Part shown: positions 17,983 through 26,635 of the stretch, in pieces | Numbering within the stretch: the first letter of the stretch is position 1 | Layout: each line of letters opens with the position of its first letter | NCBI RefSeq assembly: GCF_051172195.1 | Contig: NZ_JBPJAQ010000001.1 | Coordinates: 2,914,001-2,978,000 of the forward strand | From: Paludibaculum fermentans_A | GTDB taxonomy: Bacteria; Acidobacteriota; Terriglobia; Bryobacterales; Bryobacteraceae | Length of the DNA: 64,000 bases | Direction of reading: 5' to 3' | Program-made: the position numbers and the translations under genes | The notes under the pieces: model-generated | Told to the model about the DNA's origin: nothing | What the model saw: the letters and a program-made list of their open reading frames with translations, nothing else | The model's database searches: none

Positions 17983-18456
17983 ATGGAACTGTTCAAACAG
18001 ACTACGGACGACTTCAAACCGTCGCGCCGCTTTCTGCAAACCACTGGCGCCGAAAACGCTCTCCTCCTCGGAGACGATTCGGCCAACCTCATCACCTGCA
18101 TCGAGGATCAAGCCCTCTTTTCAGGCCTGCGCGACGACGTGCACCAGAACTTCATCCCGGCCAACCGCTTCGAACAGCACCTGGCCGATTCCATCGCCGA
18201 GGAACTCTGGCGCAAATCGCGCTACGCCCTCGTCGAAACCACAGCCCTGTCCGCCGCCATCGAGCGCGATTGGGAAGCCGTCAAAAAGGAGTGTCCTAAC
18301 GCTGACCCCGCCTACCGCACCTACGTCGCCTTCCGGAGTATGGATGCCCGCGACGCCGCCTGCGTCCGCACCGGCCAGGACTTCGAAAACCGCTCCTGGC
18401 GTCGCAGCCGCGCCGACATCGCCGCCCTCCACGCCCTAAAGGCCAAACCCCGCTGA
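17840..18456. repeat. 617-bp direct repeat, left copy
   Basis: It matches 27113-27729 base for base in register without visible gaps, from ACTTCTCCCCCATTTCCACC through the stop of the 157-aa gene. Similarity stops at the stop codon and does not extend left of 17840. The copied unit therefore contains a leader or promoter region of about 143 bases plus one gene. Confidence 0.9.
17983..18456 (+). CDS. 157-residue conserved protein of unknown function, copy 1
   Basis: I recognise no named domain. The protein is hydrophilic and mainly helical, with FLQTTGAENALLLGDDSANL near the start, AEELWRKSRYALVETTALSA in the middle, and a basic end ENRSWRRSRADIAALHAL. Copy 2 at 27256 differs at 17 of 157 positions by hand count, so both are under constraint or recently duplicated. 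The start ATG follows AAGGAGCAAGAAC in both copies. The terminase ATPase gene follows 38 bases later, so a role with that terminase, such as DNA recognition like a small subunit, is possible. That is speculation. Confidence 0.8.
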   Translation: MELFKQTTDDFKPSRRFLQTTGAENALLLGDDSANLITCIEDQALFSGLRDDVHQNFIPANRFEQHLADSIAEELWRKSRYALVETTALSAAIERDWEAVKKECPNADPAYRTYVAFRSMDARDAACVRTGQDFENRSWRRSRADIAALHALKAKPR

Positions 18457-18494
18457 CCCCCATCATTGGGATCAACCTCGAACAGGAGAAAACC

Positions 18495-19388
18495 ATGACG
18501 ATTGTGAAATGGCATGACCAGACAGCCGGGCGGTTTCGCTACAACCCGCCCGGCGGGCCGCCGCTAGTGCCGGCCCCCGCCAGCGCCCCCACTCTGCCCT
18601 CGCAATGGGTCCGCGACACCTTTCAATTCACACCCGATGCTGCCCAGGCCGCGGTCCTCGACACCGCCGGCCGCCGCGTCCTCCTCTGCTGCACGCGCCA
18701 GTGGGGCAAATCCACCGTCACCGTCCTCATGGCGCTCTATCACGCCTTCAACACGCCTGAAACGCTCACCCTCTGCGTCAGCCCTACTCTGCGCCAAAGC
18801 CGCATCTTCCTCCAGAAAGCCGCCCGGCTCCTCCGCCGCGCCCGCGTCCCCTACACCCGCGACCCCCGCGACCCGCTCTCCCTCCTCCTCCCCAACGGCT
18901 CCGCTCTCATCGGCCTCCCCGCCCGCGAAGCCAACATCCGCGGCTTCGACGACGTCTCCTTCCTCATCCTCGACGAGGCCGCCAAAATCCCCGACAAAGT
19001 CTATACCGCCATCCGCCCCACCCGGGCCATCGCCGACGGCCGCCTCTGGATCCTCTCCACGCCCGCCGGCCAGTCCGGCTTCTTCTTCCGCGAATGGCAC
19101 GACCCCTCCGCCGGCTGGGCCCGCTTCACCGTCAAGGCCACCGCCTGCCCCCGCATCCGCCCGGACTTCCTCGCCGCCGAACGCCGCGCCCTCGGCGAAC
19201 ACGACTTCGCCCAGGAGTACCTCTGTGAATTCCGCCCCTCTGAACACCAACTCATCCCACGCGACCTGATCGACCAGGCGGTCCTCCCCGGGGAAACCTG
19301 CTTCGGCGAAGAGGACGATGCCCTGCTGGCCGGCCCGGACCCGGACGCAGATCCAGCCGCCGCCGAACAGGAGGAGCCGGCCGCCTGA
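18495..19388 (+). CDS. phage-type terminase large subunit, ATPase half
   Basis: A 297-residue protein with the packaging-ATPase core only. The adenine/Walker A region TRQWGKST is at 67-74, Walker B with catalytic Glu (FLILDEAA) at 156-163, and the coupling motif LSTPAGQSG at 188-196. The sequence EYLCEFRPSEHQLIPRDLI near 241-259 is where intact terminases continue into the nuclease. Here the protein ends with an acidic Asp/Glu/Ala-rich tail. The nuclease is encoded by the next gene, so the large subunit is split. ATG 18495 has AACAGGAG ahead. Catalytic residues look intact, so it is probably not a decayed remnant. Confidence 0.88.
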   Translation: MTIVKWHDQTAGRFRYNPPGGPPLVPAPASAPTLPSQWVRDTFQFTPDAAQAAVLDTAGRRVLLCCTRQWGKSTVTVLMALYHAFNTPETLTLCVSPTLRQSRIFLQKAARLLRRARVPYTRDPRDPLSLLLPNGSALIGLPAREANIRGFDDVSFLILDEAAKIPDKVYTAIRPTRAIADGRLWILSTPAGQSGFFFREWHDPSAGWARFTVKATACPRIRPDFLAAERRALGEHDFAQEYLCEFRPSEHQLIPRDLIDQAVLPGETCFGEEDDALLAGPDPDADPAAAEQEEPAA

Positions 19389-19422
19389 AGCCTGGCCGCC
19401 AGCCACTCACAAAGCAAAAGCC

Positions 19423-20085
19423 ATGCGAAAACCAAACCCCCATTCCACTTACCACCTCGGGCTCGACCTCGGCTTCAGCCGCAACCCCTCGGCCCTGGCC
19501 TGCCTGGAGGACCTCACCCGGCCCACGGGCGAATTCGACTACGCCTACCGTGTGGAGAAGACCGAGACGGTGCTGATCCTCCGCGCCATCTTCCGGCTGC
19601 CGCTGCGCACGCCCTATGCGAACATCCCGCTCTTCCTGGCCAACTATCTGGAGCGGCTGGACGCCCGCACACCGCACTACCGCCCGGTCAAACATCTGGC
19701 CATCGACGCCACGGGCGTAGGCCTGCCGGTGGTGCAGCACCTCCAGCGCGCCGACCTGCCCGTCAGCCTGGAGCCCATAGTCATCACGAGCGGCGAATCC
19801 GTAGGCCAACTCGGCCACGCCGTCTCCGTCCCCCGCAACGCGCTCCTCCACAACCTCCGGGTCTTGTTGGAAACCCAAACCCTCCGCATCCCAAGCGGCC
19901 TCCCCAACCTCCCGGACCTATATGCGGAACTGGGAGGCCTGGGCGATCCCAAAGCAACAACCCCCAACGACATGGCCTTTGCCCTGGCCCTGGCCGCCTG
20001 GAGCGCCCGCCCCCACCCCTACGTCGGAGAGCGCGACCACCCTTTGCCCGTCCACCTGGTAGGCCCCAAGCCAAGGCTGTATTGA
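19423..20085 (+). CDS. terminase large subunit, RNase H-like nuclease half
   Basis: A 220-residue protein matching the nuclease domain of phage terminases. It has first Asp D15 in LGLDLGFSRNPSALA, second Asp D95 in LAIDATGVGLPVVQHL, and third Asp D183 in PNDMAFALALAAW, the spacing expected of the RNase H-like metal site. The frame is open upstream to 19318 inside the ATPase gene, but ATG 19423 gives the natural domain start. The gap to the ATPase gene is 34 bases. No portal, capsid or protease genes follow, so this is not a normal prophage packaging block. Confidence 0.82.
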   Translation: MRKPNPHSTYHLGLDLGFSRNPSALACLEDLTRPTGEFDYAYRVEKTETVLILRAIFRLPLRTPYANIPLFLANYLERLDARTPHYRPVKHLAIDATGVGLPVVQHLQRADLPVSLEPIVITSGESVGQLGHAVSVPRNALLHNLRVLLETQTLRIPSGLPNLPDLYAELGGLGDPKATTPNDMAFALALAAWSARPHPYVGERDHPLPVHLVGPKPRLY

Positions 20086-20727
20086 GGCAGTCGCCGCAGC
20101 AACATATGCATTGGTTCGTGGATGCCTCCAGCCGCTTCTGGGGTAGTCTTCAGGCTATGAAGGGCTCTAGACTGCCTCTGCGAACCCGAAGAGTTGCGGC
20201 CTCGCAAGTTTAAGCGGCCACGCCTACTCGCTCTGCCCACAAAAAGCCATGGAGTGACGTAATCCTTTCCGTCCAGCGACCCTTCCACTCCACGGCCTGA
20301 GAGGTCCGAAACCGACGCCGCTCTGAGCCTATCCCCCAAGTCATTCTCACCGATTCCCCCCTTCAATCGAGATGTGTCTGGGACCATGTTCTGGACCTCA
20401 AATGGATTGTCATTAATGTGCCTTGACCCTGTTCCAAGTACGAGGAAGCTAGAACCCCGCAGGTAATTCCGTGCTGGCGTTGGTTCGGAGAGCGGAGCAA
20501 TTCGGCAGTGCGCGGCCCGGGGGCGACAGGTTCACATCAACAAGCGGCCTAGCCTATTGATGCAACACGCCTGACGCAAGAGCATAGCCCGTGCTAGCTC
20601 GCCTCAGACGATGGGCTGCCTCGGGCGTCAGCGTAGCTGACGTCGGCCCAGTCCTAGCATCGAGCCATTAGCTGTAGGCAGGCTTTGGGGTGGCTCAGTT
20701 GCATATTATTCGATATTCTGACCTGAT
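20086..20727. other. 642-base gap between terminase and defence genes
   Basis: No gene is supported. A short perfect inverted repeat CGTCAGC-GTA-GCTGACG lies at 20626-20642 within a G/C-rich stretch. Composition turns A/T-rich in the last 40 bases, where the promoter of the next gene should lie. No clear -35/-10 pair or ribosome site is identifiable. Confidence 0.5.
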
Positions 20728-23181
20728 ATGCTTGATATGAAAGGTGATCCATCCGAAATGATGTCTGACTGGCTCCCCGACACCCCAACTCAAGCGGCCC
20801 CGCTCGGGTTCTTTGCCTATGCGTCTGCACCTCCCAGCATTCCCGAAACGATCAAAGCGGCCATTCAGGGCATCAATCGCAGTCAAGTTGCCAGTATCAG
20901 ATCATGGGAAGATCTGGAAATCGGTGGGAAGATTATCATCGGCGACATTTGTGCTGCCATCGACCGTGCCGACTTCTTCTGTGCGGATGTCACAACAATA
21001 AATCCCAACGTGATGTTCGAGCTAGGCTACGCAATTGCTCAGAATAAGCGCATATGGCTAATTCGTGATGAGAGCTATGCCGATTCACGAAAAGAATTCG
21101 AGCAACTTAAGGTACTGACGACCGTCGCATACTCGCCATACGAGAACTCGGAAGAGATCATCAAAGCCTTCTTTGCCCACAAGCCTCACACCGCAACAGA
21201 CGAAACTGTTTTCAGTCGATCGATTGAGCCCCTCCTTGCGCCCGCAGCTCCGGATGCACGCACTCTCGTCTACCTCAAGAGCCGTTTTGATAGTGAAGCA
21301 AGTGTGCGTATTACGCGAGTGCTGCAAGATACCACCCTGCCACTGACTATCGATGATCCTCGAGAGACGTCGGTTCGACCTCTAACATGGTATGGGCAGA
21401 AACTGTACGAAGGCATGGCATTCGTGGCCCACTTCTTGAGTGCTGCACGAGAGGGGCATCGCCTCCACAACGCAAGGTATGCGCTAGTCAGTGGTTTGGC
21501 TCGCGGCTTCAGGCTTAAGGCTCTCCTTCTGACTGAGCAAGACGACCTTCTCGCACCAGTGGACTACAGGGACGCCATTCGCGTGTACGCAACCCCGAGC
21601 GAGGCGGCTCGCCTTATCACTGAGTGGGTCGAGCCGATCACCGCCCAACATACGCCGAAGTCCATCAGTCCCAAGGCCTACGTCGACGTTGTCCGTCTCG
21701 CCACTGAACTAAAGGGATTTCACCTGCAACTTGGGGAGTACGTTGCCGAGAACGAAGCGAGTCGTCTAAACGAGTATTTTGTTGAGACGACAGCATATAC
21801 CGACGTTCTGAATGGAACGCATACCGTTTTCGTTGGCCGCAAGGGAACTGGAAAGACCGCCAATCTATTACGCGCCGCAGATGCAATCGGTGGTGATGTG
21901 CAAAACTTAGTTGTACTGATAAAGCCACCTGGTTACGAAATCGAAGGGCTCGCGAGACTATTTGCATCATACAAGCAGCAGGATCAAAAGGGTTATGTGA
22001 TTGAGAGCTTATGGAAATATATGCTCTATTCCGAAGTAGCGCATGCGCTTGCGCGCCAAGTAGAGGATGTTGCCCTTTGGCAACTGGCAGAGAAAGATGC
22101 GCAAGAATTAGTGGCACTTCTGGAAGAACCGAATAGTCCGTTCTCTGGTGACTTTACGGTGCGACTGGAAAGAGCCGTCAGCGCCCTGGCCAATTTAAAG
22201 CCAACCTTTGAGCCTGTCGAAGTATTTCGGCGAGGGATATCTGAGGCGCTGCATTCCGGCGCGTTAGGTCGACTACGCGAAAGGCTAACGGAGATTCTAG
22301 CAAGAAAACATCAGGTTCTGTTGCTTGTCGACAACTTAGATAAGCCCTGGACTAAGAGCGCCGACCTTGAGCAACTTGCTGATTTTCTATTGGGTCTACT
22401 TGGTGCTGCAAACAGGGTCGCCGAAGAATTTCGCCAGAAAAGCAGGCAAAAACGAACTGTTCGTTTCAATAGTGCCGTGTTTCTTCGCAGCGACATTTTT
22501 AACCGAGTTGCCAGTGTGGCGAGAGAGCCGGATAAATTATCCTTCACTCGGCTGCGGTGGGACGATCCTGAGTTACTGCTGCGTGTAGTGGAGGAACGCT
22601 ATGTTGCCTCGCACGGGACGGCCAGCGACCCTGCCGAGATGTGGCACCGGTACTTCGGAACACAAGTGCGTGGCCTGCCGATGAGGGACTATCTGGTAAG
22701 CAGAATCCTGCCTAGACCGCGCGATATAGTATTCTTCGTCAAAGCTGCCCTATCATTTGCAGTCAACAGAAAACATGACCGAGTCGAGGAGCGAGATATA
22801 CTCGACGGGGAAAGGCAGTACTCGCAATACGCGCTCGATAGTATCTTGGTTGAAAATGGTATCAGTATCCCGGAACTAGAAAGTGTCTTGTTGGAGTTTG
22901 TAGGTAGCCCGGCCATCATTACTGAGGCTGTAAGTCGCAGAATAGTGTCGCGCGCTGGAATTAGTACCGAAAAAGTCGACTCGGTAATTGCCCACTTGGT
23001 GAATCTTACATTTCTAGGGTTAGAAGTGACAAAGAATAAATTCGTTTACTCGGATGAGCCGAAAGAAGTGAAGAAAAATCGGGTTCTTGCTGAGCATTTT
23101 CGCCGCGAAAGTTTCATCGCCGAGCAGAGATATGAGATCAATCCTCCGTTTCGGTCATATTTGGAAATTAGAGAAGTATAG
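20728..23181 (+). CDS. predicted defence ATPase: nucleoside-deoxyribosyltransferase-like N-terminus plus P-loop NTPase
   Basis: An 817-residue multidomain protein. Residues about 26-115 look like the nucleoside 2-deoxyribosyltransferase/TIR-like fold: GFFAYAS start, then ADFFCADVTT and NPNVMFELGYAIAQNKRIWL, with E98 in the catalytic-Glu position. Residues about 178-300 may be a second, degenerate copy (HNARYALVSGLARGF). A P-loop ATPase follows, with Walker A GRKGTGKT at 370-377 and Walker B LLLVDNLD at 531-538. It resembles the Sll1717-type P-loop family. The C-terminal third is helical, possibly winged-helix. The model is that the ATPase senses infection and releases nucleotide-cleaving activity. 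Starts at 20728, 20737 or 20758 are all possible. Its A/T-richer codons mark it as acquired. Confidence 0.8.
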   Translation: MLDMKGDPSEMMSDWLPDTPTQAAPLGFFAYASAPPSIPETIKAAIQGINRSQVASIRSWEDLEIGGKIIIGDICAAIDRADFFCADVTTINPNVMFELGYAIAQNKRIWLIRDESYADSRKEFEQLKVLTTVAYSPYENSEEIIKAFFAHKPHTATDETVFSRSIEPLLAPAAPDARTLVYLKSRFDSEASVRITRVLQDTTLPLTIDDPRETSVRPLTWYGQKLYEGMAFVAHFLSAAREGHRLHNARYALVSGLARGFRLKALLLTEQDDLLAPVDYRDAIRVYATPSEAARLITEWVEPITAQHTPKSISPKAYVDVVRLATELKGFHLQLGEYVAENEASRLNEYFVETTAYTDVLNGTHTVFVGRKGTGKTANLLRAADAIGGDVQNLVVLIKPPGYEIEGLARLFASYKQQDQKGYVIESLWKYMLYSEVAHALARQVEDVALWQLAEKDAQELVALLEEPNSPFSGDFTVRLERAVSALANLKPTFEPVEVFRRGISEALHSGALGRLRERLTEILARKHQVLLLVDNLDKPWTKSADLEQLADFLLGLLGAANRVAEEFRQKSRQKRTVRFNSAVFLRSDIFNRVASVAREPDKLSFTRLRWDDPELLLRVVEERYVASHGTASDPAEMWHRYFGTQVRGLPMRDYLVSRILPRPRDIVFFVKAALSFAVNRKHDRVEERDILDGERQYSQYALDSILVENGISIPELESVLLEFVGSPAIITEAVSRRIVSRAGISTEKVDSVIAHLVNLTFLGLEVTKNKFVYSDEPKEVKKNRVLAEHFRRESFIAEQRYEINPPFRSYLEIREV

Positions 23182-23212
23182 TATCCTTGATTGATCGTTC
23201 GATCGCCCCCCC

Positions 23213-23250
23213 CCTCCTGTCGATTGACAGGCAGAGGCATTGCTCCTCTG
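23213..23250. terminator. paired stem-loops between convergent defence genes
   Basis: Two overlapping inverted repeats lie 32 bases after the first defence gene: CCTCCTGTC-GATT-GACAG with a closing GAGG, and CAGAGG-CATTGCT-CCTCTG. They could form alternative hairpins and stop transcription from the left gene. No T tract follows, so the terminator call is weak. Confidence 0.35.
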
Positions 23251-23371
23251 TCCAATCTGGGGGGAATGACTTGGCAGTTGGCTGGACTATGCATTAATCG
23301 ATTCAACTATGAGCCGATTAAGTATTCTCAACCAAGGTTGTATTTTTGCCGTTTGTTCGCAGCTTTTCAAA

Positions 23372-26300
23372 CTATAGCCGCCGGAATAGCGGGCGCCACC
23401 CCCTTTTCTCTACCCAGAGCACAGGCAGGCAGTTGTTAGGTACCTTGTTCTCAAAAACTACGGTAGCCTCGCTTCCCCCATAGCCAAGGGGCGAGTCAGG
23501 GAGAAGCTCCAATCCGTATTTGTATGCCACGTCACGTGCTCTATTGCGTTGAGCCTCCTGGATGAAGGCTGTAGATGACTCCCCGAAGACGCTTCCCGTT
23601 AGAGCCACCGTATCCATGACGTGCAAGCGAATTCGCAGACCCAGTCGATCAATGGCATTCTGCACGTTGGCCACTCCCGCCCCTAGCCCACAGATAACGC
23701 AAAGAAAGAATTTGTCCTCAACTATGGCGCTCATCTCTTGAAGATCCTTGCAGTGGCTCGTGAGGAGGCCGGAAAGAGTATCGCCCGTTCCAATGAAGTC
23801 ATCAACCATCGCAACACCTTTAATGTCAGGTCGCTTCTTTGCTGCTTCTTGCAATTGCTCAATAGAAACGATATTGTCAGGATGAATCTCGTTCTCATCG
23901 CCATAACGTCGCGCGTACTCGGCCCCGCTGTGCCCTGGACCGTCCAGATAGGTGACTATAATATCACGACGTTTTGTACTTTCCCTGTACCTTCTGTGCC
24001 AAGTCGTGCCCCGGGTTAGAATGCCATGTGCCTCCCTGAGTTTTGCCCTTATCTGATCAGCCGAATAGAAATGGAGACCTTTTAGCACACATAGCATCAA
24101 ATGGCGTTCCTCGAGAGTGGCAAACTGGCCGAGCCATGATCGAATCTGTTGCTCAGATATGCGTCTACCTAGGAAGAGGTCCCACGAATCAACAAGGGAG
24201 AGGATATCTTCATCTTTAATTCGGAGTGTTTCTTCGTCTCGGGAAGCCTGCGAAAGTCCTTCTTGGTCGACAAATGTCGTAAGAATCTGATAATAGCCCT
24301 GAGACACCAACCAATCTTGGAACAGTCGGACTTTGCAGGCATAGACTCCGTTTCGGCTTTCTAATACTTTACGCCGCTCGAAGCTTCTCAAATCGTGCTC
24401 AACCATGTGCTCATCCAATCCGAAGCCCTTTGCCCGCTTGGCAATCGAAGAGGATGTGGCCATCTCGCCGTTGCGCACACACTCGGTAAGAGAGAGCAGC
24501 ACCTTGGCTCGACGAACCGCAATTTCTTCAGCGCGAGGTGGCGGATCGATGATTCCATCTTGCCAGAAGTACTGGACGCTATGGGCGCCCATTTCTGCGA
24601 TTGTTTTGCTTACCCCTCTAGCTACTTCAACTTCAGTTACGTGAGAGTCACGTTTCTCAGTCATAGACTCGTAGATTGATCGACAAATCCATTTTGCAAA
24701 AAAGGGATTACCAGCTGAGTGCGCTTGTATGCTCACAATCGCAGAATCTGAATACTCCAAATAGGCAGAAGCAGGGCGCCTGACGAGATCAGCGAATGCG
24801 TTCCATTGCGATTCTTTGTCGAAGTAGTCGACGGGTATCTTTACGAACTTATTAAGAGAGTCTCCCTGATTGCTTAGGACATACTCCATCTTCTCACTTC
24901 CAACTAGCACAAATCCAAATTGTGATTTACTGCTAATGCTTCGGATCGTCCTGAAGAATGCGTCTCCAAGCGAGCCACGCTTGTAAAGATCGAGCGGAAG
25001 CTCGTCGAACTCGTCAAGAATAAATAGTAATCTATGGCGCGGTAGTCTATCCGTAATCTCTTCCAGGTACTCCGTAAGAGGTGAAAGCGCATCTATGAAG
25101 TGGGGTTGCGGTAAGTCAGTAAGTGATTTTATAGAGCGTCTAATGCTTCTACAGATTTGACGACCAAGAGTCTGTATGGTTGACGTCCCGTCGGGGGTTA
25201 TATAATCACCTGCTTCCAAATACACCACGCAGTAATCGTGCGGGTGGAGTTCGAGAAGGCGTGTCTGAAGGGTCTTTGCTATCGATGTCTTGCCAACTCG
25301 TTTCTGTCCTCGGATGAAGGCAGATCCCATGTCGGAATTCGTTGTAAGCGCAAGGAGGCTCTCAATGATTGAATCGCGGCCAACGAGAATATCGAATTGC
25401 GAAACAGGCGATAGGCTGTATGGGTCATTCAGTCGCGCAGACTCCCAGTCAACATCGTCCTTTTGAGAATACACTTCAAGTAATTCCAAGAGAGAGTTAA
25501 CGGTGTCGTCCGCGTTTCTCCACTCGACATGAATTTCGAGAAGAGCCAAGTCGCTTGGTTGCGTTACCAGTGCAGCTATTTCGACCAATGTCTCGCCAGG
25601 CTCCAGGCCGCCAATCTGAAGGGGAATAGCTGAGCAGGAGAGATTGTCAGAATGTTTCTGAACAGATATCTGAACTTCCAGGGCTACACCATCACTCGAG
25701 TTTCTGACTTGAATTGCGATAGGAATTGATTGGCCTAGCGATTTCAGCGGGTACTTCTTTGTCGAAGCGCAAACTGTTAGCGCTGCTGGGCGGCTGAATG
25801 GAGTCGCCTGGAAGTGTTGCAATAGGACTTCGCCGAGTCGTTTCGCGGCAACGCCGCAGAATCTCTCAGTATAGTCACCATCTATTGATTTACAATCATC
25901 GATGAATCGTGAAATGAGGGCTTGTGCGCGCCTGTATGCGACGATCGTTCCGGGTCCAACGCAGCCGGCGTACTCTTGGGCAATTTTAAAGATGGCGGAC
26001 AGGTCAGAATCTCGCGCAGGTTTTGAGATGAATGGGTGGATTAATAGACAAGCCGTACCCGAGTTAAGCTTCTTTAGGTACTGGCTACGGAAGGTCTCGA
26101 GAGACTCAAGTGTCTTGAAGCTGTCAAGTAGTTCGTCTAGCTCTCTCTCTGTTCTTTGAACTAAATCAACGATAGCGCTGGCCTTCTGGAATGTCTGAGC
26201 GTCGCGACTTACCTTCGCTAAGCGATACACCGAATCATCAAGTACTTCATCAAATAGTTCAAAACAACGAAAGGCGATACGCGGCGAATTAATGACATTT

Positions 26301-26635
26301 GGATATGCTGCAAAGAGACGAACGAATAGCAGTGCGATTTCTTTTCTCTTTAGCGTAGAGTGTTCTCTGGACAGCAGCAGGGAGATTGGATCCGATGCCG
26401 TTGGGTCACCTTCGCACTTTGCAACAGCTGCAGCGGCCTTGCAGAATAGGATGAGAAGTCTTGCCTCGTGTTCCTCCGATTTCTTAGCATTAAGAGCTTG
26501 GGTCTGTCTGGAGAGCTCGGTGAGGGCGTTCAGGCAGCCATCCAGAACTGCGACTGGTCGGACTGTCATAAGGCTGGCCAGCATCTTCTCTAGTGCGTCG
26601 AGGGTCGGGGCGGGGTTGAGTTGGTGTGTCGGCAT
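23372..26635 (-). CDS. predicted defence protein: STAND-type ATPase fused to a PRTase-CE domain
   Basis: A 1087-residue protein. Residues 1-300 are mostly helical and unrecognised, and about 300-390 look like a beta-sandwich. The NTPase follows, with Walker A GQKRVGKT at 443-450, Walker B LLFILDEFDE at 536-545 and a GNPFFAKW sensor-type motif at 642-649. After a winged-helix-like segment, the last 250 residues form a phosphoribosyltransferase-like domain with the PRPP loop VDDFIGTGDT at 944-953 and the closing PNNCLPVLW. This C-terminus matches the conflict-associated PRTase-CE class reported from immune systems. It would act on PRPP or nucleobases once the ATPase is triggered. The gene faces 20728-23181 tail to tail, is A/T-rich, and has a cluster of short repeats upstream. 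Confidence 0.8.
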   Translation of the reverse strand: MPTHQLNPAPTLDALEKMLASLMTVRPVAVLDGCLNALTELSRQTQALNAKKSEEHEARLLILFCKAAAAVAKCEGDPTASDPISLLLSREHSTLKRKEIALLFVRLFAAYPNVINSPRIAFRCFELFDEVLDDSVYRLAKVSRDAQTFQKASAIVDLVQRTERELDELLDSFKTLESLETFRSQYLKKLNSGTACLLIHPFISKPARDSDLSAIFKIAQEYAGCVGPGTIVAYRRAQALISRFIDDCKSIDGDYTERFCGVAAKRLGEVLLQHFQATPFSRPAALTVCASTKKYPLKSLGQSIPIAIQVRNSSDGVALEVQISVQKHSDNLSCSAIPLQIGGLEPGETLVEIAALVTQPSDLALLEIHVEWRNADDTVNSLLELLEVYSQKDDVDWESARLNDPYSLSPVSQFDILVGRDSIIESLLALTTNSDMGSAFIRGQKRVGKTSIAKTLQTRLLELHPHDYCVVYLEAGDYITPDGTSTIQTLGRQICRSIRRSIKSLTDLPQPHFIDALSPLTEYLEEITDRLPRHRLLFILDEFDELPLDLYKRGSLGDAFFRTIRSISSKSQFGFVLVGSEKMEYVLSNQGDSLNKFVKIPVDYFDKESQWNAFADLVRRPASAYLEYSDSAIVSIQAHSAGNPFFAKWICRSIYESMTEKRDSHVTEVEVARGVSKTIAEMGAHSVQYFWQDGIIDPPPRAEEIAVRRAKVLLSLTECVRNGEMATSSSIAKRAKGFGLDEHMVEHDLRSFERRKVLESRNGVYACKVRLFQDWLVSQGYYQILTTFVDQEGLSQASRDEETLRIKDEDILSLVDSWDLFLGRRISEQQIRSWLGQFATLEERHLMLCVLKGLHFYSADQIRAKLREAHGILTRGTTWHRRYRESTKRRDIIVTYLDGPGHSGAEYARRYGDENEIHPDNIVSIEQLQEAAKKRPDIKGVAMVDDFIGTGDTLSGLLTSHCKDLQEMSAIVEDKFFLCVICGLGAGVANVQNAIDRLGLRIRLHVMDTVALTGSVFGESSTAFIQEAQRNRARDVAYKYGLELLPDSPLGYGGSEATVVFENKVPNNCLPVLWVEKRGWRPLFRRL

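Noticed and set aside
20728..26635. Whether the NDT-like and PRTase parts are retron components
   Set aside because: No reverse transcriptase gene or msr/msd-like structured RNA is present in or around the island, so a retron is not supported.
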